DNA of 64,000 nucleotides, taken from Collinsella sp. AF08-23. GTDB taxonomy: Bacteria > Actinomycetota > Coriobacteriia > Coriobacteriales > Coriobacteriaceae. The position numbers and the translations under genes are program-made. Position 1 is the stretch's first letter, and each line of letters begins with the position of its first letter. This document shows, in pieces, positions 23,084-31,398 of the stretch. The notes beneath the pieces are model-generated. The model was not told the origin of the DNA and did no database searches. It worked only from the letters and a program-made list of their open reading frames with translations. The stretch covers positions 124,001-188,000 of the forward strand of contig NZ_QUHV01000002.1 in NCBI RefSeq assembly GCF_003479805.1, written 5' to 3'.

Positions 23084-25114
23084 GTGGAAGCAACAAAGGA
23101 CATTCTCAAGCGCTATTTTGGCTACGACTCGTTTCGTCCGGGTCAGGAGCGGATGGTCGACGCCATCCTCGCCGGCCGCGATGCGCTGGGTGTGATGCCC
23201 ACCGGCGCCGGAAAATCGATCTGCTACCAGGTGCCAGCGCTCATGATGCAGGGCCTCACGCTGGTGGTGTCTCCGCTTGTCTCACTTATGGGCGACCAAG
23301 TCCGCGCCCTCAAAGAAGTCGGTGCGCGCCCGAGCTACCTCAACTCCTCGCTCACGCCCGCCCAGCAGAACACCGTGCTCAAGCGTGCGTCTGAAGGCTG
23401 GTACCAGATCATGTACGTGGCGCCCGAACGCCTCGCCGACGAGCGCTTCCTCGCGTTTGCGCAGGCGGCCGCGGCCCCGGGAGGCATCGGTCTTCCACTC
23501 GTCGCCGTGGACGAGGCCCACTGTGTTTCCCAGTGGGGTCAGGATTTCCGCCCATCCTACCTGCAGATAGCAGAGTTCATTGCCGCCCTGCCCGCGCGCC
23601 CCGTGGTGGCTGCCTTTACGGCAACGGCGACGGAGCGCGTGCGCGACGACATCGTCCAGATGCTGGGGCTGCGCTCGCCGCAGACGGTGGTGACGGGTTT
23701 TGACCGAGCCAACCTCTCGTTCAACGTGCAGGAGATGGGCGACAAGGCGAAGGCGGCTTGGATTCGCGATTATGCCGCATCGCACGCCGACGAAAGCGGC
23801 ATTGTGTACTGCGCCACTCGCAAGGCGGTGGACGAACTGGCCTTTGACTTGGGCCGGACGCTTGCGCCGCAGGGAATACGTGTTGCGCGCTACCACGCAG
23901 GCATGAGCACAGACGAACGCACGGCGGAGCAGGCCGCCTTCATCGCCGACGCCGCACCGCTCATGGTCGCCACGAACGCCTTTGGCATGGGAATCGACAA
24001 GCCCAACGTGCGTTACGTGATTCATCATAATGTGCCCGAGAGCATCGAAGCCTATTACCAGGAGGCCGGTCGCGCGGGGCGCGACGGTGATCCAGCCGCA
24101 TGCTACCTGCTGTGGAACGGGCACGATTTTGGCCTGAGGCGCTACTTTATCGAGCGGGATGTGCCTGAAGACGCGCTCAGCGCGGAAGAGCGCGCGTTCA
24201 CACGGCAGAACCGGTACCGTTTGTTGGCGCAGATGGAGGGCTACTGTCAGACCACTGGCTGCTTGCGCGAGTACATCCTGCGCTATTTTGGCGACGAGGG
24301 CGCGCTGGGTGTCAAGGGGGTGGCAACTGGGAGTGCCGACCCGATCGGCGCAGGCGCGGCGGCAGGGAGCCCCGTACCGGTCAGCGCGACTTTGGCAATC
24401 GGGGGCGCCGCGTCAAGCGAGACCGGCTGCGGCAATTGCTCCAATTGCCTGACGCGCTATGAAGTGGAGGACGTCACGGACATCGCGCTCGCTGCCATGC
24501 GCCTGGTCTCCGCGACGGGCGGGCGGTTTGGCAAGGCACTTATAGCCGAGGTTCTGCACGGTGCCAACACCGAGAAGATCCGCCAATTTCACCTCGACGA
24601 CGCGCCGGGATACGGTGTTGTTGCGGAGGTCTCCATCAAGCGCATCAAGGACGTCCTGGACCAGCTGGTTGGTCGCGGCTACTTGGCGCAATCGCAGGGT
24701 CGGTTCCCCGTTGTGGGCCTGGGCTCCCACGCAGGTGAGGCACTTGATCCGCAGCGTGTGAGTGGCTTCTCCTTTACGGTGAAGAAGCGCGCCTCCCAGA
24801 GCGTCTCGGCAAGCCGGGCGCGCCGGGCGGTCGACTTGGTGCGTGAGGAGGCTGCGCTGGATGCTCGCCCGCGCGTGGGTGATGACGCCGAGCTGTTCGA
24901 CGAGCTCAGGTCCTTGCGTCGCAAGTTGGCGGATGAGCACAACGTCCCGGCGTACATCATCTGCTCGGACGCGACGCTGCGCGGTTTGTGCCGCAAGCGT
25001 CCCGCAACGCGCGAGGACCTGCTCGAGGTCACAGGCATAGGCGAGAAGAAGGCCGACGCCTATGGCGAGGCGTTTCTTGCGGCGATTGCCGAGTACGAAG
25101 CAAGCGTGCGGTAG
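23084..25114 (+). CDS. recQ: ATP-dependent DNA helicase RecQ
   Basis: A 676-aa RecQ helicase that unwinds DNA 3-prime to 5-prime in repair and recombination. Motif 0 (FRPGQ), Walker A (TGAGKS), DEAH, the aromatic-rich loop (CVSQWGQDFRPSY), motif VI (EAGRAGRDG), the zinc-binding region, the winged helix and the C-terminal HRDC domain are all present. Between the first cysteines and CGNCSNC there is an insertion of roughly 35 Gly/Ala/Ser/Pro residues not typical of the family. GTG 23084 is chosen as the conserved sequence starts there, with AGGGGG nearby. Confidence 0.95.
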   Translation: MEATKDILKRYFGYDSFRPGQERMVDAILAGRDALGVMPTGAGKSICYQVPALMMQGLTLVVSPLVSLMGDQVRALKEVGARPSYLNSSLTPAQQNTVLKRASEGWYQIMYVAPERLADERFLAFAQAAAAPGGIGLPLVAVDEAHCVSQWGQDFRPSYLQIAEFIAALPARPVVAAFTATATERVRDDIVQMLGLRSPQTVVTGFDRANLSFNVQEMGDKAKAAWIRDYAASHADESGIVYCATRKAVDELAFDLGRTLAPQGIRVARYHAGMSTDERTAEQAAFIADAAPLMVATNAFGMGIDKPNVRYVIHHNVPESIEAYYQEAGRAGRDGDPAACYLLWNGHDFGLRRYFIERDVPEDALSAEERAFTRQNRYRLLAQMEGYCQTTGCLREYILRYFGDEGALGVKGVATGSADPIGAGAAAGSPVPVSATLAIGGAASSETGCGNCSNCLTRYEVEDVTDIALAAMRLVSATGGRFGKALIAEVLHGANTEKIRQFHLDDAPGYGVVAEVSIKRIKDVLDQLVGRGYLAQSQGRFPVVGLGSHAGEALDPQRVSGFSFTVKKRASQSVSASRARRAVDLVREEAALDARPRVGDDAELFDELRSLRRKLADEHNVPAYIICSDATLRGLCRKRPATREDLLEVTGIGEKKADAYGEAFLAAIAEYEASVR

Positions 25115-25203
25115 GTGCCGTCATTCGATTGCATCCTGGGGCAGCTGTGGGGTAATTGTTCAGTGACGGAGGCCTCTGTGGGCGTTCGCAGGGACAATAA
25201 ACG

Positions 25204-25237
25204 GGCCGCGCCGGAAGTGCTTTCTCCGCGCGCGGCC
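25204..25237 (-). terminator. Terminator of the hydroxyacid dehydrogenase gene
   Basis: 8-bp GGCCGCGC stem with its complement; minus-strand tail CGTTTATTG. A short tandem TGTAGGAGCGCG pair follows at about 25240-25268. Confidence 0.7.
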
Positions 25238-25295
25238 TCTGTAGGAGCGCGATATGTAGGAGCGCGTTACGCTCGACCAGACGGCAGTCGATTGA

Positions 25296-26273
25296 CTATT
25301 TGGCGTCCCAGGCGGCCTCGTCCCACCAATCGAGCTGGGCGATGTTGTCGCGAATGTGTTGGCAGCTCTTGTGGAAGCCCTCAAGCTCGTGCTCGGACAA
25401 ATCGAGCGTATAGACCTCCTCGACGCCTTCGGCGCCGATTACGCACGGCAGGGAGGTGAAGATGCCCTCCTCGCCATATTGGCCGGTCATGAGCGTGGAG
25501 GCGGAGAGCACGGCGTGCTCGTTGTGCAGCACGGCGGCGCAGACGCGAGCGGCGGAGTTGGCGACGGCGTACTCGGTGCAGCCCTTGCCCGCGTACGTCA
25601 CGTAGCCGCCCTTACGTGCGAGTTCCTCGATCTTCATGTGGTCGAATGCGTACTTCTCGGGGTTTTCCGCCTCGAGCTCGCTGAGCTTCTTGCCGGCGAC
25701 GGTCGCGGCCTTGAATGCGCCGATCTGGCTAAAGCCGTGCTCGCCGACCATGTACGCATCGATGGACTTGGGCGAGATGCCGATCTGCTTGGAGATCTCG
25801 GTGCGCAGGCGCGCGGAGTCCAAGCCACAGCCCGAGCCGATGATCTTCTTGGGGTCGTAGCCGGTCAGGTGCCAGATCTCGGTGCACACGACGTCGCAGG
25901 GGTTGGAGATGCTTACGAAGATGCCGTCGAACCCGGCGTCGACGATGCGGTTGGCGAAGGTGCGCGCGGCGTCCGTGGTGTAGAACAGCTCGCCATCGCG
26001 ATTGGTTGCGGCAAGCGCGACCTTGCCGGCGGCGTTGACGACGATGTCGCAGCAAGCGAGCTCTTCGTAGCGGTTTCCACAGTCGACGATCTTGGTGTTG
26101 TAGGGAACGAAGCTGAGCGAGTCGCGCAGGTCCTGGACTTCGGAGGTCACCTTTGTCTCGTTGATGTCGCACAGGTAGAGCTCGTCTGCGATTCCCTGCA
26201 TCAGCAGACTGTCGGCAACGTGCGCGCCCACATGGCCCTGGCCCACCACGCCAATCTTTCGAGTCTGGTACAT
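25296..26273 (-). CDS. L-2-hydroxyisocaproate-type L-lactate dehydrogenase family enzyme
   Basis: A 325-aa NAD-dependent enzyme of the lactate/malate dehydrogenase family: GQGHVG nucleotide loop, ISNPCDVV and the catalytic histidine in GEHG. The substrate loop (AGKVALAATNRDGEL) and the EELARKGGYVTYAGKGCTEY region resemble L-2-hydroxyisocaproate dehydrogenase more than true L-lactate dehydrogenase, which has AGAxQKPGETR. It would reduce branched 2-oxo acids or pyruvate to L-2-hydroxy acids and regenerate NAD. The ATG follows GAAAGGA. Confidence 0.85.
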   Translation of the reverse strand: MYQTRKIGVVGQGHVGAHVADSLLMQGIADELYLCDINETKVTSEVQDLRDSLSFVPYNTKIVDCGNRYEELACCDIVVNAAGKVALAATNRDGELFYTTDAARTFANRIVDAGFDGIFVSISNPCDVVCTEIWHLTGYDPKKIIGSGCGLDSARLRTEISKQIGISPKSIDAYMVGEHGFSQIGAFKAATVAGKKLSELEAENPEKYAFDHMKIEELARKGGYVTYAGKGCTEYAVANSAARVCAAVLHNEHAVLSASTLMTGQYGEEGIFTSLPCVIGAEGVEEVYTLDLSEHELEGFHKSCQHIRDNIAQLDWWDEAAWDAK

Positions 26274-26577
26274 ATCCGAGTCCTTTCGGCCGAAGTTCGC
26301 GTAAGAGTCATTGTAGTTCGTGCATGGCGCTGCGCCGAGATAAAGTGATTCGTTTCAGTTCTGACACATTGCGGTGGCGGCATGTGGGGGCGGCGGGCGT
26401 TCCGGGCATGATGGGTTCTGCAGGTGCAGCGGGCGCGGCGGGGTTGCGGGACGGCGCAGACACGCACGCACGGCGTCCGTGGCGCTCGGTTCGCTCCGGC
26501 ATCGGTTCGCATCGAGCCCACCTCCCGGCGCACGCGTTTGTGTCGTACCATAGGGGGACGTGAACCAAGGAGGCCCC
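26274..26577. other. Divergent intergenic region before metA
   Basis: No gene with good coding signs. It must hold promoters for the dehydrogenase (minus) and metA (plus). I see no SAM or T-box riboswitch hallmark. Confidence 0.5.
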
Positions 26578-27504
26578 ATGCCCATTCGCATTCCTGACGC
26601 TCTGCCCGCCACCGCGGCGCTGGAGAGCGAGAACATCTTTGTCATGACCGAGTTCCGCGCCCTCCACCAGGACATTCGTCCGCTTCGTGTGCTGATCTTG
26701 AACCTCATGCCCACCAAGATCGCCACCGAGACGCAAATCATGCGCAAGCTCTCCAATACGCCTCTGCAGATCGAAGTCGAGCTGCTGCGCACGCGTAGCC
26801 ACGAGGCGAAAAACGTCTCCCCCGAGCACCTGGAGACCTTCTACCGCACGTTCGACGAGGTACGCCATGAGCACTTCGACGGCCTCATTATCACGGGAGC
26901 GCCGGTTGAGAAGCTTGACTTCGCGGATGTCGACTACTGGGACGAGCTGGTGGACATTATGGATTGGTCTACCACAAATGTGCACTCAACGTTGCACATC
27001 TGTTGGGGTGCGCAGGCGGGGCTCTTTCATCATTACGACATCGACAAGCACGCGCTGCCCGCCAAGCTCTCCGGCGTGTACGAGCATCGTATTGAGAAGC
27101 CGAGTTCGCCTTTGGTGCGTGGCTTGGACGACCGCTTTTTCGCGGTGCATTCGCGCTACACCGAGGTCGATGAGGCCGCGGTGCGCGCGCATCCGGAGCT
27201 CGAGGTCATCGCGAGTTCGTCCGAGGCAGGGCTCTACCTGGTAAAAAGCGTGGATAGTCGGCGGTTCTTCGTGTTTGGGCATCCCGAGTATGACGCCGAT
27301 ACGTTGCAGCTCGAGTACGAGCGCGACGTGCGTGCAGGCATTGATCCAGACGTGCCGGTGAACTACTTCCCCGGCGACGATCCGGCGCGCGAACCCCTGT
27401 GCACGTGGCGCGCCCAGGCGCAGCTCATTTACACCAATTGGCTCAACTACTACGTGTATCAGACCACGCCCTACGACGTCACCCGCGTGGGTGCTGGTAA
27501 ATAG
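26578..27504 (+). CDS. metA: Homoserine O-acetyltransferase (MetA family)
   Basis: A 308-aa acyltransferase of the MetA family, first step of methionine synthesis from homoserine. The nucleophile is Cys in [10 protein letters not shown] and the catalytic histidine and glutamate lie in GHPEYD. In the segment GAPVEKL a glutamate sits where E. coli MetA has glycine (GAPLGL); this residue is known to mark acetyl-CoA rather than succinyl-CoA specificity. AAGGAGG lies 4 bases before ATG 26578. The enzyme that uses the product is not in the window. Confidence 0.95.
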   Translation: MPIRIPDALPATAALESENIFVMTEFRALHQDIRPLRVLILNLMPTKIATETQIMRKLSNTPLQIEVELLRTRSHEAKNVSPEHLETFYRTFDEVRHEHFDGLIITGAPVEKLDFADVDYWDELVDIMDWSTTNVHSTLHICWGAQAGLFHHYDIDKHALPAKLSGVYEHRIEKPSSPLVRGLDDRFFAVHSRYTEVDEAAVRAHPELEVIASSSEAGLYLVKSVDSRRFFVFGHPEYDADTLQLEYERDVRAGIDPDVPVNYFPGDDPAREPLCTWRAQAQLIYTNWLNYYVYQTTPYDVTRVGAGK

Positions 27505-27573
27505 TTCCGGCTGGGGCGAAGCGCGCGGACTTCGGGTCGTCTTGCTATCTGAATGCGGCGCCAAGCGCGCGGC

Positions 27574-27717
27574 GGAGCCTCGCAATGCGGAGGTGCCTCG
27601 CGGAGAAGTGGCGCCTCGCAATGCGGCGGCGTCCCGTGGGGCAGTGGCGTCCCGTGGGGTGGCGACGTTTTGCTGGGCAGCGGTGTCTCGCTGGGCAGCG
27701 GCGTCTCGCGGGGCGCT
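27574..27717. repeat. Eight imperfect 18-bp tandem repeats
   Basis: Units of 18 bp of the general form GGCGTCTCGCNGGGCAGC run without interruption; the four in the middle are most alike. All overlapping open frames show hexapeptide periodicity but no ribosome binding site, so it reads as a minisatellite rather than a gene. Confidence 0.75.
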
Positions 27718-27843
27718 GAAATCATGGTGTTTGGGGCTCTTCTGCGTTTTGCCAGTGGCTATTCTAGGGTGCGCCGGGGCCTTTTCTGGGTTGCCGGGGC
27801 CTTTTGCGCGGCTCGGGTGCGTGGATGCAGGTGCGGTGCCGTG

Positions 27844-27984
27844 TGCAAATACGCAAATGTTGGCCTAAAAGAGGACGCTCGGAGTAGAGCAAAATCCCGC
27901 ACCGCGTCTACCTGCATGTTTGCAAAGTCATTGACGCTGTCTACTCGGGTTTTCGGAAAAGCAGTCAACATTTGCGTATTTGCA
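27844..27984. repeat. 141-bp MITE-like element, copy 1
   Basis: Perfect 19-bp terminal inverted repeats (27844-27862 and 27966-27984, core AAATACGCAAATG) enclose about 100 bp with an internal GAGTAG block and its inverted partner CTACTC. A second element with the same core ends, length and internal block is at 54390-54527. No transposase is encoded. Confidence 0.75.
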
Positions 27985-28079
27985 GGGTCAAAGGTTCCGT
28001 CACGACGCCTCGGTATACTGGATAGGCTCAAAAGACGGCGGCCCGCAGGCCCGTCGATGATGTGTTTTGGAGAGAAGTC

Positions 28080-30971
28080 ATGAACGATCAGCCTGATCTG
28101 TGGGGCATGCAGGCCGCTGCCGCTGCGCCCGAGCCCGATTACGTTCCGCTTGAGGCGTATGGCGTGGTGGCGGTGCCCGAATCCGCACCAGTGGACTACG
28201 TTCCTGCAGACTACGTGCCCGTTGACGTCCCGGCATCCGCCCCGATTCCCGTTTCAGCCCCTGCCGCGCCCGCCCGCCCGCTTGTGGACATCGACTCGCT
28301 CAATCCCGCCCAGCGCGAGGCGGTCCTCACCACCGAAGGGCCGTTGCTTGTGCTCGCAGGCGCCGGCTCCGGCAAGACGCGCGTGCTCACCTTCCGCATC
28401 GCGCGCATGATCGGCGACCTCGGCATTCGCCCGTGGCAGATCCTGGCCATTACCTTTACCAACAAGGCCGCTGCCGAGATGCGCGAGCGTCTGGCCGCCA
28501 TGCTTTCCGACGGCGGCATGCGCGGCATGTGGGTCTGCACCTTCCACGCCATGTGCGTGCGCATTCTGCGCGAGGACGCCGACTTGCTGGGCTACACCGG
28601 CCAGTTCACCATCTACGACGACGATGACTCCCGCCGCATGGTGCGCGAGATCATGACGCAGCTCGGCATCGAGCAAAAGCAGTACCCCATCAACATGATC
28701 CGCTCCAAGATTTCCACGGCGAAGAACGCCATGATCGGCCCGGAGGAGTTCATCGAGAAGGCAAGCTCCCCGCAGGAGCAGAAGGCGGGCCAGGTGTACC
28801 TGGAGCTCGAGCGCCGCCTGCGCGCCGCGAACGCCATGGACTTCGACGACCTGCTCGTCCGCACGCTCGAGCTGCTGCGTACGCGCCCCGAGGTGCTGGA
28901 GAAGTACCAGGAGCGCTTCCGCTACATCAGCGTCGACGAGTACCAGGACACCAACCACGTCCAGTACGAGATCGCCAATCTGCTCGCCGCCAAGTACCAG
29001 AACCTCATGGTCGTGGGCGACGACGACCAGTCCATCTATTCCTGGCGCGGCGCCGACATCTCGAACATCCTCGACTTCGAGAAGGACTTCAAACAGGCCA
29101 AGGTGGTCAAGCTCGAGCAGAACTACCGTTCGACCGGCCATATCCTCGCCGCCGCCAACGCGGTGGTGCGCAACAACTCGCAGCGCAAGGACAAGCGCCT
29201 GTTCACCGACCTCGGCGACGGCGAGAAGATCCAGTCCTACCAGGCGAGCGACGAGCGCGATGAGGGCCGTTGGATCGCCTCGGAGATCGAGAAGCTGCAC
29301 GTTGGTGGCATGAGCTACGACGACATGGCGGTTTTTTACCGCACCAACGCGCAGTCCCGTATCTTGGAAGATATGTTCCTGCGCGCGGGCGTGCCGTACA
29401 AGATCGTGGGAGGCACGCGATTCTTCGACCGCGCCGAGATCCGCGACGTCATGGCGTACCTCAAGATGATTGTGAACCCCGCCGACGAGATGAGCGTCAA
29501 ACGCGTTATCAACACCCCGCGCCGCGGCATCGGATCCACCTCCATTTCCAAGATCGAGGACCTTGCACGCACCAACCGCTGCTCGTTCTTCCAGGCGTGC
29601 GAGATCGCCACGGCGGAGACGGGCATGTTCTCCGCCAAGGTTCGCAATGCCCTGGGCGACTTTGTCTCGCTCGTGCGCGAGGGGCGTCGCATGGACGGGG
29701 AGCTCAAGGATGTTGTCGAGATGATCGTCGACAAGAGCGGCCTTATCCAGGCATTCCGTGCCGAGGCGACGATGGAGGCGGAGAGCCGCGCCGAGAACAT
29801 CCAGGAATTCCTGGGCGTCGCCGCCGAATTCGAGGAGACGCACGAGGACATCGAGGGCACGCTCGAGAGCCTCGAGGAGCTGCGCGCCGCGGGCGTCGCG
29901 GGAGTGCCGGAGGCGGGTGCCGTCGGTGGTGCTGGTGGTTCTGCTGGCGCCCTGGGTGCCGTCGGTGCCACGGGTGCCTCGGCCGCTGCGGGGGCAGGGA
30001 CATCGATGCAGTTGGATGACGCGACGGCTTCGGCCGCCGGTGCGCTCGCTGGCGCATTGGCGAACCCTTCCACGGCGCCCGCCTCCGCTCCGAACGCCGC
30101 CGCCATCGCCGCGACGGAGGTCGAGCGCATGTACGGCCCGCTCGCCTGCAAGGCCCTGCCCGCCCTGCTCGAGTGGCTCGCTCTGCGCAGCGACCTCGAT
30201 GCACTGGCGGGGGAGACCCACGCCATCACGATGATGACGGTGCACTCCGCGAAGGGCCTGGAGTTCCCGGCGGTGTTCGTTGCCGGTATGGAGGAGGGCA
30301 TCTTCCCGCATGTCGCCGGCTGGACCGATGACGACCCGGCCAAGCTCGAGGAGGAGCGCCGCCTCGCGTACGTGGCCATCACGCGCGCCCGCAAGCGTCT
30401 GTTCCTCACCTACGCCGCCACGCGCCGCACCTACGGCTCCACCCAGGCAAATCCCCGCTCTCGCTTCGTGAACGAGATCCCGTCGGAGCACATCGAGTTC
30501 TCCGGGATCGGCTCCTCCGGTTTTGAGGGCACGGGCTGGGAGAAGCGCGGCGACCGTCGCGGCACGTTCGGTTCCGGCAAGGGCTCCGATATGTACGGCG
30601 GGCGCGTGTTCGGCTCGTATACCCGCTCGACGCCCGGCACGCAACGCCGCACCGCGATCAGCCCCGACGCCGGGCGCGTGGGTGCTGTGGGTGCAGGCGC
30701 GGGAGCGAGCTCGGCGCCCCGCAAGCCGTCGACCTTCGGCTCCGGTGCGCCCCGACCCAAGAAGGCCAGCGTGTCCGCCACGGTCGAGCGCGAGCGCGAC
30801 GCAACTGCTGCTGCCACGAGTTTCGCGGCGGGCGATCGCGTGAGCCACAAGACGTTCGGCCCGGGCACGGTTATCTCCGCCGCTGGCGATATGATCGAAG
30901 TCCAGTTCGAGCGCTCCGGTCAGACCAAGAAGCTCATGAAGGGCTTCGCTCCCATCGTCAAACTGACCTAA
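28080..30971 (+). CDS. pcrA: ATP-dependent DNA helicase PcrA/UvrD
   Basis: A 963-aa superfamily-1 helicase of the UvrD/PcrA group, used in excision repair and clearing of replication forks. It shows LNPAQREAV, Walker A AGAGSGKT, VDEYQDT, DDQSIYSWRGA, the TVHSAKGLEF motif V block and AITRARKRL motif VI. Two features exceed the usual 720-750 aa: an N-terminal extension of about 75 residues with YVP repeats, and an Ala/Gly-rich insert of roughly 70 residues near 615-685. The C-terminus has a DRVSHKTFGPGTVI Tudor-like RNA polymerase-binding domain. ATG 28080 has GGAGA upstream. Confidence 0.95.
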   Translation: MNDQPDLWGMQAAAAAPEPDYVPLEAYGVVAVPESAPVDYVPADYVPVDVPASAPIPVSAPAAPARPLVDIDSLNPAQREAVLTTEGPLLVLAGAGSGKTRVLTFRIARMIGDLGIRPWQILAITFTNKAAAEMRERLAAMLSDGGMRGMWVCTFHAMCVRILREDADLLGYTGQFTIYDDDDSRRMVREIMTQLGIEQKQYPINMIRSKISTAKNAMIGPEEFIEKASSPQEQKAGQVYLELERRLRAANAMDFDDLLVRTLELLRTRPEVLEKYQERFRYISVDEYQDTNHVQYEIANLLAAKYQNLMVVGDDDQSIYSWRGADISNILDFEKDFKQAKVVKLEQNYRSTGHILAAANAVVRNNSQRKDKRLFTDLGDGEKIQSYQASDERDEGRWIASEIEKLHVGGMSYDDMAVFYRTNAQSRILEDMFLRAGVPYKIVGGTRFFDRAEIRDVMAYLKMIVNPADEMSVKRVINTPRRGIGSTSISKIEDLARTNRCSFFQACEIATAETGMFSAKVRNALGDFVSLVREGRRMDGELKDVVEMIVDKSGLIQAFRAEATMEAESRAENIQEFLGVAAEFEETHEDIEGTLESLEELRAAGVAGVPEAGAVGGAGGSAGALGAVGATGASAAAGAGTSMQLDDATASAAGALAGALANPSTAPASAPNAAAIAATEVERMYGPLACKALPALLEWLALRSDLDALAGETHAITMMTVHSAKGLEFPAVFVAGMEEGIFPHVAGWTDDDPAKLEEERRLAYVAITRARKRLFLTYAATRRTYGSTQANPRSRFVNEIPSEHIEFSGIGSSGFEGTGWEKRGDRRGTFGSGKGSDMYGGRVFGSYTRSTPGTQRRTAISPDAGRVGAVGAGAGASSAPRKPSTFGSGAPRPKKASVSATVERERDATAAATSFAAGDRVSHKTFGPGTVISAAGDMIEVQFERSGQTKKLMKGFAPIVKLT

Positions 30972-30980
30972 CGGCTTCTC

Positions 30981-31100
30981 GTGGCACCCGACCCGCCGTT
31001 CAAACGTCGGCTGCCGTGCACAACGTGTTCGACTCGCCTTCAATCGTCGGGCGCCACGAACAAACGCGCGCTCTTCGTTCGCGCTAACCTCGGGCTCTAC
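30981..31100. repeat. Intergenic repeat with CACCCGACC and TTCAATCGTCGG, copy 1
   Basis: The blocks CACCCGACC, CCTTCAATCGTCGG and CTCGGGC occur here in the same order as in the pheS-pheT gap at 63345-63430. The rest of the sequence is diverged. No gene is seen. Confidence 0.55.
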
Positions 31101-31112
31101 GGATTCCGTTTT

Positions 31113-31150
31113 AGGGCGGGGCGCTCCCCAAGTGAATTGCGCCCCGCCCT
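31113..31150 (+). terminator. Strong hairpin after pcrA
   Basis: A 12-bp stem AGGGCGGGGCGC and its complement with a 14-base loop, followed by CTGCTTTGC; the T tract is poor, so termination is likely but not certain. Confidence 0.6.
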
Positions 31151-31398
31151 CTGCTTTGCATAGATAATTGGATGTGTTGCATCGCGCAACGTACCGCTTG
31201 CCGAGAAAAAGCGACCGTTGCTGGGGTGCGAATTGCCCATTGAATCTATATGTTTATGTGCATGCGACAATCATGCGGCTATGCATGCAGAGTGATTGAG
31301 CAGGATGACGAGGGGAGGCGGGTCGGCGCAGGCCGGCCAATGGGACTCCTGTGGGTTCTGTCACTCGGCATGCCGGAGGCTCGCAGAAAGGAGCATGT

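Noticed and set aside
26274-26577. SAM riboswitch before metA
   Set aside because: I looked for SAM-I type conserved blocks and a terminator before the start codon and found neither.
27574-27717. Possible CRISPR array
   Set aside because: Repeats are contiguous 18-bp units without spacers, and no cas gene is in the window.
27553-28083. Gly/Ser-rich frame over the 18-bp repeats
   Set aside because: The frame arises from an 18-bp minisatellite, lacks a ribosome site and runs through the MITE-like element.
28254-31043. Very long minus-strand open frame opposite pcrA
   Set aside because: It mirrors the GC-rich third positions of pcrA, has no family motif and is rich in Arg, His and Leu as expected of an antisense frame.
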